The position numbers and the translations under genes were made by a program. The notes below the pieces were generated by a model that worked only from the letters and a program-made list of their open reading frames with translations, did no database searches and was not told the DNA's origin. A DNA stretch of 64,000 nucleotides from Paenibacillus sp. YN15 (lineage in GTDB: Bacteria; Bacillota; Bacilli; Paenibacillales; NBRC-103111): positions 23,203 to 87,202 of the forward strand of contig NZ_QMFA01000030.1 of assembly GCF_003285005.1 (NCBI RefSeq), read 5' to 3'. How positions within the stretch are numbered: the stretch's first letter is position 1; each line of letters begins with the position of its first letter. Shown here piece by piece: positions 34,988-44,316 of this stretch.

Positions 34988-35956
34988 ATGGCTGAAATGA
35001 ATCTCCAGGCCGAAGCGCCGGAAACCTCTGCCCGCCCCCAAACGGCAGACCCGGCAGGAACCCGGCAGACAAAACGAAGCAATATCATTAAAACTAGCGT
35101 GTCCGAAAGAATATTCACCGTCTGCAACTATATCTTCTTCATTCTGGTGGGCTTCACCACCCTGGTTCCTTTTGTGAATCTGATCGCCAAATCCCTGAGC
35201 AGCGAACATGCCGTCATTTCCGGAAGAGTAACCCTGATTCCCATTGATGTCCAGTTCGGCACCTACAAATATGTCATGGAAGACAGCATGTTCCTCAATG
35301 CCCTGAAAATTTCCGTTATTCTCACCTTGGTAGGGACCTTCCTAAGCCTGCTGGTGACGACGATTACCGCCTACCCCCTGTCCAAGCCCAATTTGCGAGG
35401 GCGGAAATGGTTCCTGCTCATGTTTATTTTCACCATGCTGTTCAGCGGGGGGCTTATCCCCATGTATTTGCTGATGCAGAACCTGCATCTGGTGAACAAG
35501 CTGCCGGTGCTGTTCCTGCCCGGTATGGTGAATGTCTTTAATATGCTGATTATTAAAAACTATTTTGAAGGTTTGCCGGACGGGCTGGAGGAATCCGCCA
35601 AGCTGGACGGCGCCGGGAATATCCGGGTGCTGGTCTCCGTGGTGCTTCCGCTGTCCATGCCGGTACTGGCCACCATTGCCCTGTTTTTTGCCGTGGGATA
35701 TTGGAATGACTATTTCGCATCCATGATCTACATCACCAATCCTCATCTAAAGCCTCTGCAGCTGTATTTGAAGGAGCTCCTGGTTGCGTCCAGCGGGGAT
35801 TTCCTGAAGGACAACATCGATGCGGCGCTGAACACCACGCCCCAGTCCATTCAAGCGGCTTCGATTCTGCTGGCTACCATTCCGATTTTGTTGGTTTACC
35901 CGTTCCTGCAGAAGTATTTTGTGAAAGGCGTGCTGGTAGGATCGGTGAAGGGATAG
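34988..35956 (+). CDS. ABC sugar transporter permease, YtcP/LplC type
   Basis: A 322-residue permease with six membrane segments after a polar N-terminal tail of about 40 residues. The EAA loop reads LEESAKLDGAGNIRVLVSVV, and GYWNDYFASMIYI is a family marker. ATG 34988 has AGGAG 9 nt upstream; the longer frame to 34964 is rejected. It forms the translocation pore with the preceding permease. Confidence 0.92.
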   Translation: MAEMNLQAEAPETSARPQTADPAGTRQTKRSNIIKTSVSERIFTVCNYIFFILVGFTTLVPFVNLIAKSLSSEHAVISGRVTLIPIDVQFGTYKYVMEDSMFLNALKISVILTLVGTFLSLLVTTITAYPLSKPNLRGRKWFLLMFIFTMLFSGGLIPMYLLMQNLHLVNKLPVLFLPGMVNVFNMLIIKNYFEGLPDGLEESAKLDGAGNIRVLVSVVLPLSMPVLATIALFFAVGYWNDYFASMIYITNPHLKPLQLYLKELLVASSGDFLKDNIDAALNTTPQSIQAASILLATIPILLVYPFLQKYFVKGVLVGSVKG

Positions 35957-35988
35957 ATTATTTATATTCATCTTAGGGAGGTAAGTCC

Positions 35989-37515
35989 ATGTTGAAAAAA
36001 TCAGTTGTATTGGCAAGTGTAGTGGCATTATCCTTGCTCGGCGCGGCTTGCGGAGGTTCGTCGTCAACGGATGGGGGTTCCACACCCAGCAGCGCTCCGT
36101 CCACAGGAGCAACCGCATCTCCGGCGGCTTCGGAGGGACCCAAGGCGCCCTTGCGGATGCTTATGCAATACGGGCGGTTTGACCCCAACAAGGATTTCAC
36201 CGCTGGTCTGATCAAGGATAAAACCGGCTATGATGTCACCTACGACATGCTGCCTGCGGAAAACTATGATGAAAAGCTGAACCTCATGGTGGCAAACAAA
36301 GAAGAATTCGATGTTATGAAGCTGAGCGCAACCCAATTTTTCAAGCTGGCCACCTCCGGGGCTCTGGAGCCGTTGGATGATCTGGTGAACAAGTACGGTC
36401 CCAATGTCAATCAGGCCATCAAGCCCCAATCCTGGACCAGCACCACCATTGACGGGAAAAAATACGCCATCCCCGAAACCGGGTCCGGCATATCCGTAGG
36501 CGAAGAGCTGATTATCCGCCAGGATTGGCTGGATGAGCTGGGGCTTAAGATGCCTACCACCCTGGACGAATTTTACACCGTTTTGAAAACCATCAAGGAA
36601 AAGAAAAATATTATCCCGCTTACAGGCAGCAAGGACTCTCTCTATGGCGACATTGCCGCCGCCTTCGGCGTGCCGTACGGCAGCACCTCGGATTGGGTAT
36701 TGAAGGACGGCAAGCTGCTGCATAAGGCCGAGCTGCCGGAGATGAAGGAATTCCTCACTTACATGAACAAGCTGAATGCGGAGGGCCTGCTTGATCCGGA
36801 GATGGCCATTAATACCGCTGCCAAGGCTATTGAGAAGTTCACCGGCGGCAAAGCGGCCGTCTACAAGCTGGCCTGGTGGAATGCGCCCAATACCATGACC
36901 GCCCTGACCAAAAACTTCCCTGAAGCCAAGGTGTCCGTAGTTCCTTTCCTGAAGGGCAAGGACGGCAAGGTATCCTTAAGCGTCAGCAACGGCACAAGCT
37001 GGTATATCGCCATTCCCAAGTATTCCAAGCATAAGGAAGACGCCATGAAGCTGCTCAATGCCAAGCTGGAAAAGGAAACCTTCAAAAGTCTGGCCATCGG
37101 CATCGAAGGCACCCATCATGAAGTCAAGGACGGCAAGTTCTTCCCGATTCTGCCTAAATTCAACGACGACCTGACCAACGGCAGTGTGTTTATGACCGGT
37201 GTGGATGAAACCAATTATCCTATCTATTGGCAGGCCCGGGTGCGCAAGGACCCCGTGCTCCAGAAATTCTATGAGGATTTCCAAAAGAATGCGGAGGGCC
37301 TCCTGGTGGAAGACCCCATGTCCTTTGCGCCGCCTATTGACGCCATCTCCAAAAACAAGCAAAAGCTCACCAAGCTTCTGGACGACAATGTGATCAAGTT
37401 TATCAGCGGCTCCGAGCCGGTTGCCAATTACGACAAGTTCCTGACCCAATGGAAAGCGGAAGGCGGGGACGAAACCATCAAGGCCGCCAACGAATGGTAT
37501 AAAACCAAGAAGTAA
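35989..37515 (+). CDS. ABC sugar transporter substrate-binding lipoprotein
   Basis: A 508-residue solute-binding protein. Signal peptide with lipobox LGAAC (Cys21), then a Ser/Thr/Pro-rich linker and a two-lobe binding domain (YAIPETGSGISVGEELIIRQD, TLDEFYTVLKTIKEKKNI). GGGAGG stands before the ATG, 32 nt after the permease stop. It is presumably the delivering component for the two permeases, in contrast to the first binding protein, which is coupled to the kinase. Confidence 0.92.
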   Translation: MLKKSVVLASVVALSLLGAACGGSSSTDGGSTPSSAPSTGATASPAASEGPKAPLRMLMQYGRFDPNKDFTAGLIKDKTGYDVTYDMLPAENYDEKLNLMVANKEEFDVMKLSATQFFKLATSGALEPLDDLVNKYGPNVNQAIKPQSWTSTTIDGKKYAIPETGSGISVGEELIIRQDWLDELGLKMPTTLDEFYTVLKTIKEKKNIIPLTGSKDSLYGDIAAAFGVPYGSTSDWVLKDGKLLHKAELPEMKEFLTYMNKLNAEGLLDPEMAINTAAKAIEKFTGGKAAVYKLAWWNAPNTMTALTKNFPEAKVSVVPFLKGKDGKVSLSVSNGTSWYIAIPKYSKHKEDAMKLLNAKLEKETFKSLAIGIEGTHHEVKDGKFFPILPKFNDDLTNGSVFMTGVDETNYPIYWQARVRKDPVLQKFYEDFQKNAEGLLVEDPMSFAPPIDAISKNKQKLTKLLDDNVIKFISGSEPVANYDKFLTQWKAEGGDETIKAANEWYKTKK

Positions 37516-37532
37516 ACGACATTCCCCCGAAT

Positions 37533-37557
37533 GAAAATGCGACAATCATGCATTTTC
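37533..37557 (+). terminator. Hairpin after the substrate-binding protein gene
   Basis: Stem GAAAATGC / GCATTTTC with a 9-nt loop, 17 nt after the stop. There is no long T-run; it may be a partial terminator or a 3'-end stabiliser that raises binding-protein mRNA. The rest of the 270-nt gap shows nothing else. Confidence 0.45.
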
Positions 37558-37785
37558 GTAACAAGCCAAGCCCATGCGCCCCGGACAGGGGAACGGACTC
37601 CGGCAGCAGCAAAGAATCATCAGCACACCACGGGCAGCGCGCGATCAAGCGGCTGCCTGTGGCATAGAATCGGAGAAATGCCATCCTGTCCGGGAGGGCT
37701 CCGGACCGGCAAGGCTGGGCTATCTGTTGGTCCATGCCGGCTATGCCGGGATTTGCGCCATTATCCCATCCCGTCAGGAGTGTGA

Positions 37786-40700
37786 ATGATGACCTTCGCT
37801 TCTGCTAGAAAAACCGTAAGCTTGTGGACCATCGTACTGCTTATTGCCGCCCTGCTTGCCCCTGTTTGGCCATATGGCGCAACCTATGCGTCTGCGGCGG
37901 AGCCGGATGGGGAGGCCGCCGCACCCCAGGTTGCCGCCGGTGTAACCGATCAGGTATATTCCGTAACCGACGCGGTTTATTTGGTTTCCGCCCTGGTTTT
38001 GACCACCGCCTCGGGAACCGAAGTGACTTCCCCAGCATTTAAGGTAGCGGGAAGAATTGACCAATATGCAGCAGACGGGAATCTGGCTGTGAAGGTTGGG
38101 GAAACCGCCGCCGCCATTGGAGCTGATGGAAGCTTTACCGCTACCGTTCCCTTGAAGGAAGGCCTGAACAGCTTAACGGTGCAGCTTTTGGCGGGAGCCG
38201 CTGTTTTGGACAGCGAAACGTTGACCGTCACCTACAAACCGCCTGCTGCCGGGAATGGGGTGGAGGTGGAGGCCGCTCCCGAGGATATTACCGTCAATAT
38301 TGAAGGCCCCCGCAAGAAGATTGACTATATCGACCAGGATATAACGGGTATCGACAATATTATTGCTTTGTTCACCCGGGAATTTGGAAGTACCATTACG
38401 ATTCCTCTTTATAATGTGGCGGTACAAGTAGGTGCCGACAGCAGGGTCATGCGCGTGGTGAACCCGGCAGGAAGTACCGGAGTCCCGAGCTGGACCGGTC
38501 CCACGGAGCTGGAGATTCCCCAGGGCGGCTACGTGCTGCATGCCCAGGATACCAGCTATGCCAACAATGACATTAAGCGTTTTTTGGCTACCAAGTTTAA
38601 GGTTGGCGATGTGATCAAGCTCCGCAAGAACGGCGAGGTGGTGCCGGTCAGCGAGCTGATGAGCGGCCGGGTGAAGCTGGCCCTGGACAATTACCAGATG
38701 GTCACCTCCACCAAAGCCCAGGAGCTGGTCAGCGGAAATATAAGCAATGTGGCGGATCTGTCTGCTATCCAATTGCTGATCAATGACACGGCTGTGCCTG
38801 TGGCGGCGGACGGCAGCTTTTCCTACAGTTATCCGCTCCAGTCAGGCATCAACTATATCCAGGTGAAGGTGATGAAGAACGGCGTGGAGGATACCAGCCG
38901 TGATCTGGTTGTCTTCAGCCGCCCGGGCTTCACCTCCGGCAAGGGCGTTATTCTGTGGGTGGACCAGGCCGCCAACGCCCGGAAATTTCAAACCAGCCAG
39001 CATGTGTACGAATTTCTGAAAAAGGCCAAGGATAACGGGGTTACGGAAGTGGTTTTCGATGTGAAGGGTGTGGAGGGATATGCTTCTTATAAGAAGAATG
39101 ACCTTACCGGGCGTCCTTATGTCAGCGAAATTACCGCACCCGCCAAAGCCGGGGCAAACCCCGATCTGGACCTGCTGGAGGAATTTATAACCCACGGGCA
39201 TGATCTGGGGCTGAAAATTCATGCAGCCATCAATGTATTTGCCGAGGGCTCCATCGCCAGCAATGAATATGCCGTGCTGGACGATCATACGGATTGGGAG
39301 GAACGGATTTATGTTCCGGAGAACAACGGGCAGATCAAACGTCTGCGGGAGAGCGCCAAACAAGGGCTGGTGGCTTTTGTAAACCCGTCCAATGATGAAG
39401 TCCGTCAATATGAGCTGAAGACCTTCGAGGAGGTCATCAAAAACTACGATGTGGACGGTGTGGTTCATGACCGGGGCCGTTATGACAATGAGTCGGCGGA
39501 TTTCAGCGATTTGACCCGGACCAAGTTCGAGGCTTTCCTTCAGGCCAGAGGCAAACAACTGCATAATTGGCCTGCGGATGTATTTAGCTATAACGGCTCC
39601 ATCCGGGTGAACGGGCCTTTGATCCAGGATTGGTGGGAGTTCCGCTCCGGCACCATCAAGAGCTTTTTCGGCGAAGTGAAGAGTCTGGTGGACTCCTATG
39701 AAGCCTCTGCGGGAAGGGAAATTCAAGTTTCCTCCTATGTAGGGTCCTGGTATGAAACCTACTATCTGAACGGGGTAAACTGGGGCAGCCCCAATTTCCG
39801 CTTCGATTCCAGATTGGGCCTGAAGGATGAATCCGTCTATACACCGGGGTATTATCAGACGGGTTACATTGAATATCTGGATTTTCTGATGGTCGGGGCG
39901 TACCAAACCACCGGGCAGGAGGTGGAAAAGTACATCACCCTGGGCAATATTGTTACCAACGGGGAAATCCCTCTGTATGCGGGGATTGCCTTGACCAATG
40001 TCCAGGCGCCGGAGCTGCAGCGGGAGGTTTTCCAGTCGGGTTTGGCCAATACCAACGGTCTGATGCTGTTCGACGCCTCCCAGATCAACTGGCCTATCGC
40101 CTCTGCGGCGCTGAAGAATCAGGTGTATGTCAAGGACTACCAGGTGGGCTTCAGTTTACCGGGCAACCCGGAGCACTTCCTGGAAGGGAATTTCCATAAT
40201 ATCAATTTGGTAGAAGGGAATATCAATGCGTATACGGATTCCTTCGGTTATTCTACCGGCACCTCCCGTTTTGGGGTGGAGGTTGTGGTAGAGGCGGATG
40301 GGACGGTTTCCAAGGTTCTGAACCGGAACCAGGCCATCAACTGGAGTTGGGGCTCCCCGGAGGAAAACAACAGTGTGATTCCTACCGGCGGTTTTGTGAT
40401 CTCGACCCTGGACCCGTCGGGCACCAAAACCAAACGCCAGCTTGTAGCCAATGCCTATAAGCCGGGCGATGAGGTGCGAGGCGCGCTGTTGAGCGGATAT
40501 CTGCCTTATGAGGGGATGAAAACCGCCGACAGCCAGGTTGCGGTGAAGGGCAATGTTGAGGTTCTGGGCAAGGGGGCTGCGAACGTGCAGGTGGCGGGCA
40601 AAGCTGCCGCTGTCAGCAGCACCGGCGACTTCCAAGCAACTGTTCCGCTGACGGTGGGGGTTAACTCCGTCACCATGGCCGTGTATGTGGACGGGTTCAA

Positions 40701-42030
40701 AACCAATGAAAAAACCGTTCAGATTACCCGAACTCAAAGCACAGGCGGTTCCTCAGGCTACGGCGGCGGAGTTGCGGAACCGGAGTTGGTCAAACAGACC
40801 GCAATAACAGGCCCGGACGGGCGTGCCGCTGCTCTCTTTCAGGTGCATGAGGCACAGTTGGCAGCCAAGCTGAAGGCATTGATTGGGACTGCGGGAGCGG
40901 CAAGCGGCAAGCCGGAGCTGCAAATTCCGGCTACGGACAGTACCGGTGCGGCCGGCAAGGGCGCTGTAACGGTGAGCATTCCGGTAGGGCCGTTTGCGGC
41001 AGCGGTGGCTTCCCTTCCCGGTGGAGGGAAGGTCGTGGTGCAGACTGACCTGGGCCAGCTTGCCTTGCCCATGGATGTCCTGTCCCAGTGGACACAAAGC
41101 GCGGCGGCAGGCAAAAGTGTAGAGCTGACTCTGCGTCCGGTGCCGGAGGCGGAGCAAACGGCTCTTGCAGGCAAGCTTCAGGCTAAGGGGGCTTCCGGGC
41201 TGGCAGAGGCAATCGAAATTAGCCTGGGAGTCAAGGAGGGAGAGCGGCTTGCTCCGCTTACCCTCCCCAAGGGCAGCAAGGGTATGCTGAGTCTGCCTCT
41301 GGCGTCCTCAGCCGATCCCGGCCGGCTTACGGTGATGAGGCTGAACAAGGAAGGCGGGCTGTCCTTTGTTCCGGCGAAGATTGAAGCGGCGGCATCGGGG
41401 AGTCTGACAGTCCATGTACGTCTGGACGGGACTGTTACACTGGCGGTTGCCCAAGTGGAGCCGGAAACCTACGGGGATATGACCGGCCACTGGGCGGAAA
41501 AGGCGGTAGGCTTTCTGTCCGCCAAGCTTGTGGTGGACAGTATGGGTGACGGCGGCTTCCTGCCGGAGTCACCGCTGACCCGGGCGCAATATTCGGCCAT
41601 GCTGGTGCGGGCCTTGGGACTTGAGGCTTCCGCTGCGGCCACGGGCGGTATCTTTACGGATGTGGCGGCTGATTCCTGGTATGCCGTTTCTGTCAACGCC
41701 GCCGTTTATGCGGGGATTACGGAGGGTTACGAGGACGGCAGCTTCCGTCCGGATGCGCGGATCACCCGCGAGGAGATGGCGGTGATGCTGTACCGGGCGC
41801 TGCAAGCGGCAAACGCCGCTCCTGCGGCGGATGCTTCTGCGGTGGCCGGGCTGGCCGACGGCAGTGAGCTGGCCGGCTGGTCCCGTGAAGCAGTGGGCGC
41901 GCTGCTGGCCGGCGGCCTGATTAACGGACGGACCGAAGGCGGCTTTGTCCCCGCGGCGGATGCTACCCGGGCCGAAGGCGCGGCTGTGCTGCAGCGATTG
42001 CTGGGGTATCTGGAAGCCAACTGGTTCTAA
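37786..42030 (+). CDS. S-layer-anchored putative glycoside hydrolase (GHL10/DUF187-like)
   Basis: A 1414-residue exported protein. Signal peptide (1-39, ending ASAAEP), Ig-like modules (about 45-380), a TIM-barrel-like catalytic region (about 384-775), a further beta-rich region to 985, a Gly/Ser linker (TGGSSGYGGG), another beta-rich region, and three SLH repeats (about 1228-1414; FPDV-like and RITREEMAVMLYRAL). The barrel has VVFDVKGVEGY, HAAINVFAEGS and YDVDGVVHDRGRYDN followed by FSDLTRTKFEAFL, matching the family 10-like glycosylhydrolase group (DUF187) where the VDG-x-H-x-D-R-x-R-Y motif is central. It follows the importer genes, so it probably cuts the polysaccharide they take up. Substrate unknown. 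Confidence 0.8.
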   Translation: MMTFASARKTVSLWTIVLLIAALLAPVWPYGATYASAAEPDGEAAAPQVAAGVTDQVYSVTDAVYLVSALVLTTASGTEVTSPAFKVAGRIDQYAADGNLAVKVGETAAAIGADGSFTATVPLKEGLNSLTVQLLAGAAVLDSETLTVTYKPPAAGNGVEVEAAPEDITVNIEGPRKKIDYIDQDITGIDNIIALFTREFGSTITIPLYNVAVQVGADSRVMRVVNPAGSTGVPSWTGPTELEIPQGGYVLHAQDTSYANNDIKRFLATKFKVGDVIKLRKNGEVVPVSELMSGRVKLALDNYQMVTSTKAQELVSGNISNVADLSAIQLLINDTAVPVAADGSFSYSYPLQSGINYIQVKVMKNGVEDTSRDLVVFSRPGFTSGKGVILWVDQAANARKFQTSQHVYEFLKKAKDNGVTEVVFDVKGVEGYASYKKNDLTGRPYVSEITAPAKAGANPDLDLLEEFITHGHDLGLKIHAAINVFAEGSIASNEYAVLDDHTDWEERIYVPENNGQIKRLRESAKQGLVAFVNPSNDEVRQYELKTFEEVIKNYDVDGVVHDRGRYDNESADFSDLTRTKFEAFLQARGKQLHNWPADVFSYNGSIRVNGPLIQDWWEFRSGTIKSFFGEVKSLVDSYEASAGREIQVSSYVGSWYETYYLNGVNWGSPNFRFDSRLGLKDESVYTPGYYQTGYIEYLDFLMVGAYQTTGQEVEKYITLGNIVTNGEIPLYAGIALTNVQAPELQREVFQSGLANTNGLMLFDASQINWPIASAALKNQVYVKDYQVGFSLPGNPEHFLEGNFHNINLVEGNINAYTDSFGYSTGTSRFGVEVVVEADGTVSKVLNRNQAINWSWGSPEENNSVIPTGGFVISTLDPSGTKTKRQLVANAYKPGDEVRGALLSGYLPYEGMKTADSQVAVKGNVEVLGKGAANVQVAGKAAAVSSTGDFQATVPLTVGVNSVTMAVYVDGFKTNEKTVQITRTQSTGGSSGYGGGVAEPELVKQTAITGPDGRAAALFQVHEAQLAAKLKALIGTAGAASGKPELQIPATDSTGAAGKGAVTVSIPVGPFAAAVASLPGGGKVVVQTDLGQLALPMDVLSQWTQSAAAGKSVELTLRPVPEAEQTALAGKLQAKGASGLAEAIEISLGVKEGERLAPLTLPKGSKGMLSLPLASSADPGRLTVMRLNKEGGLSFVPAKIEAAASGSLTVHVRLDGTVTLAVAQVEPETYGDMTGHWAEKAVGFLSAKLVVDSMGDGGFLPESPLTRAQYSAMLVRALGLEASAAATGGIFTDVAADSWYAVSVNAAVYAGITEGYEDGSFRPDARITREEMAVMLYRALQAANAAPAADASAVAGLADGSELAGWSREAVGALLAGGLINGRTEGGFVPAADATRAEGAAVLQRLLGYLEANWF

Positions 42031-42040
42031 GTTCAACCTC

Positions 42041-42076
42041 AGGGCAACAATGCGGCAGCGGCTGCGTTGTTGCCCT
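42041..42076 (+). other. Strong hairpin between the two hydrolase paralogues
   Basis: Perfect 10-bp stem AGGGCAACAA / TTGTTGCCCT with additional GCGGC/GCTGC pairing inside and no T-run. It is a candidate RNA-processing or attenuation site between the surface enzyme and its second copy. Confidence 0.55.
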
Positions 42077-42123
42077 GTGTTTATACAGGGGGAAATACAA
42101 ATAGAAGAAAAGGGGGAGATGCA

Positions 42124-44052
42124 ATGAAAGCGGATGATGATGTACGGGAAGAGGCGGCAGGCGCGGCAGGGGTTGAGGTGGAAGCGGCGCCGGAGGATAT
42201 TACGATTCATGTGCAAGGGCCCCGCAGAAGCATTGTCTTCATTGACAAGGAACCGGGGGAAGCGGACGGTATTCTGCTTTTTACGCGGGATTACGGGGCG
42301 GAGGTAGCCGTTTTTTCCACCCAAGCAGCGGTGCAGGTTGGTGCAGACAGCAAGGTGGTGCAGGTGGTGAATCGGCAGGAGCCCTGCGGTTCCTCCCGGT
42401 CCGGTCCCGGGATATTGGAGATTCCGCCAGGGGGTTATGTGCTTTGCGCCAGGGGCGGCAGTGTGGCGGACAACGGGGACGGATACTTTTTGGCAGAAAA
42501 ATTCAGAGTGGGCGATCTGGTCAAGCTCCGCAGAAACGGTCAGGTCGTGCCTGTTCAGGAGCTGATGGGCAGCACAGCCAAATTGGAGCTGGATAACTAT
42601 CCGATGGCCACTGTAACCGGGGTCAGCCAATGGATAACCGGGACTGTAGGAGCGGGCAATGCGGGGGAGCTGTCCGCTGTCCGGCTGTTCATGAACGGAG
42701 TGGCGGTGCCGGTAAGTGAGGGTGGAAGATTTTCGTACTGTTATCCGCTTCAGCGGGGCGTTAATTATGTCCGTGTGCAGCTTTTGAAAAAGGATGGGGA
42801 GGAAACGTCGCGGGAGTTGGTTATTTTTAGCCGCGGCCAGGTTGAGCCCAAGCAGGAAGTGGTGCTGTGGGTGGACCAGACGGTGAATGCCCGGAGGTTT
42901 CAGAGCGGGGCGGATGTGTTGGATTTCCTTCAACGGGCCAAGGACAACGGGGTAAGCAAAATCGCCCTGGATGTGAAGGGAGTGGAGGGATTTGTCTCCT
43001 ACAAGAAGAACGATCTCACCGGGCGGCCGTATGTCAGCGAGATTAAGGCCCCCGCCAAAGCCGGGGCCAACCCGGAGCTGGATCTGCTGAAGGAGTTTAT
43101 TGCCCATGGCCACACCCTGGGGCTGGAGATTCATGCCGCCGTCAATGTGTTTGCGGAGGGCTCCATTGTCCGGGAGGAATATGCCGTACTGGACGATCAC
43201 CCGGATTGGGAGGAGCGGATTTACATACCGGAAAACAACGGGGAGATCAAACGCCAGCGGGAAAGTGCCAAAAAAGGGCCGGTGGCCTTTGTGAACCCTT
43301 CCCATGACCAGGTGTGGGAATATGAGCGGCTGACCTTTGAGGAGATTATCAAGAATTATCAGGTGGATGGGATCATCCATGACCGGAGCCGCTACGACAA
43401 TGAAACGGCGGACTTCAGCGATGTTACCCGGGCCAAGTTCGAGGTGTTCCTCCGGGCCAGGGGCAAACGTCTGGTCAACTGGCCTGCGGATGTGTTTTTC
43501 TATGACGGCACTACCCGGGTGGACGGTCCGCTGATCCATGATTGGTGGGAGTTCCGGGCAGGCACCATCAAACGTTTTTTTGCCGAAATCAGGGAATTGG
43601 CAAGCTCCTACAGTGCCTCCTCTGGGCGGCGTATCCAGGTCTCCGCCTATGTAGGCTCCTGGTACGAAATCTATTACCTGAACGGGGTGAATTGGGGCAG
43701 TCCGAATTTCCGGTTTGATGCCAGATTGGGTTTGCAGGACGGGTCTGTCTATACGCCGGAATATTGCAAGACGGGCTATATCGGCTATCTGGATTTCCTG
43801 ATGACCGGCGCCTACCAGACCACCCGGCAAGAGGTGGAGAAGTACGTCACCTTGGCCAATATCGTCACCAACGGGGAAATCCCCTTGTATACGGGCATCG
43901 CCGTAAGCAATGTCCCGGCTCCGGCGCTCCAGCGGGGGGTGATCCAGGCAGGGCTGGCCGCTACCGACGGCGTGATGCTGTTCGACGCCTCCCAGATCAA
44001 CTGGCCTGTTGCGCGGGCAGCTTTGCGGGATGAGGAGTGTGAGGGGGAGTAG
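42124..44052 (+). CDS. Second GHL10/DUF187-like hydrolase copy without signal or SLH repeats
   Basis: About 642 residues, collinear with residues 159-776 of the preceding protein; most blocks are nearly identical (VDQTVNARRF, KKNDLTGRPYVSEI, NGVNWGSPNFRFDARLGLQD). The motif YQVDGIIHDRSRYDN is kept with one change (Gly to Ser). It has no signal peptide, no S-layer repeats and stops just after the barrel. ATG 42124 has a GGGGGAG site 5 nt upstream, and there is no internal stop or frameshift, so it is probably expressed, as a cytosolic enzyme acting on imported oligosaccharides. A decaying partial duplication is the alternative. Confidence 0.78.
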   Translation: MKADDDVREEAAGAAGVEVEAAPEDITIHVQGPRRSIVFIDKEPGEADGILLFTRDYGAEVAVFSTQAAVQVGADSKVVQVVNRQEPCGSSRSGPGILEIPPGGYVLCARGGSVADNGDGYFLAEKFRVGDLVKLRRNGQVVPVQELMGSTAKLELDNYPMATVTGVSQWITGTVGAGNAGELSAVRLFMNGVAVPVSEGGRFSYCYPLQRGVNYVRVQLLKKDGEETSRELVIFSRGQVEPKQEVVLWVDQTVNARRFQSGADVLDFLQRAKDNGVSKIALDVKGVEGFVSYKKNDLTGRPYVSEIKAPAKAGANPELDLLKEFIAHGHTLGLEIHAAVNVFAEGSIVREEYAVLDDHPDWEERIYIPENNGEIKRQRESAKKGPVAFVNPSHDQVWEYERLTFEEIIKNYQVDGIIHDRSRYDNETADFSDVTRAKFEVFLRARGKRLVNWPADVFFYDGTTRVDGPLIHDWWEFRAGTIKRFFAEIRELASSYSASSGRRIQVSAYVGSWYEIYYLNGVNWGSPNFRFDARLGLQDGSVYTPEYCKTGYIGYLDFLMTGAYQTTRQEVEKYVTLANIVTNGEIPLYTGIAVSNVPAPALQRGVIQAGLAATDGVMLFDASQINWPVARAALRDEECEGE

Positions 44053-44098
44053 GGGCGGAGCTATAAGAGATTAGGAATGGGCTATAGCAGATAAAAGT

Positions 44099-44124
44099 AA
44101 AAGAGCGCGTTGCAGCGCTCTTTT
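44099..44124 (+). terminator. Terminator of the polysaccharide locus
   Basis: Perfect stem AAAAGAGCGC / GCGCTCTTTT with a 6-nt loop, 47 nt after the last hydrolase gene. It marks the border to an AT-rich island. Confidence 0.88.
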
Positions 44125-44240
44125 CTAAATGTGAAAAATTTGTGAACAAGGAAACTATTTTTAGGAAATTTCCGTCATTATCCTTAGAATCCAATATTAT
44201 ACTATATTGATGTATTGGTTCCAACTCTCTGTTGAAATAG

Positions 44241-44252
44241 AAAAGGAGGTGG
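44241..44252 (+). promoter_or_regulatory. Isolated Shine-Dalgarno-like sequence in the leader (STAB-SD-like)
   Basis: AAAAGGAGGTGG lies about 65 nt before the start codon of the next gene and is not followed by any start codon at suitable distance. Such isolated sites protect 5' ends of mRNA in Bacillus (the cry3 STAB-SD). The role here is inferred. Confidence 0.35.
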
Positions 44253-44316
44253 CCTAAGAGAAGGTAATTTAACATGCAGCCCAGTCTTCTAAAAAATTAA
44301 AGGATGGTGTTCGAAG

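Noticed and set aside
41569..43830. Antisense open frame of 753 codons opposite the hydrolase genes
   Set aside because: It spans two sense genes and the gap between them and has a composition typical of a shadow frame; no recognisable domain.
42124..44052. Treating the second hydrolase copy as a pseudogene
   Set aside because: There is no stop, frameshift or loss of the central motif, and it has a proper ribosome-binding site; the missing parts are whole N- and C-terminal regions.
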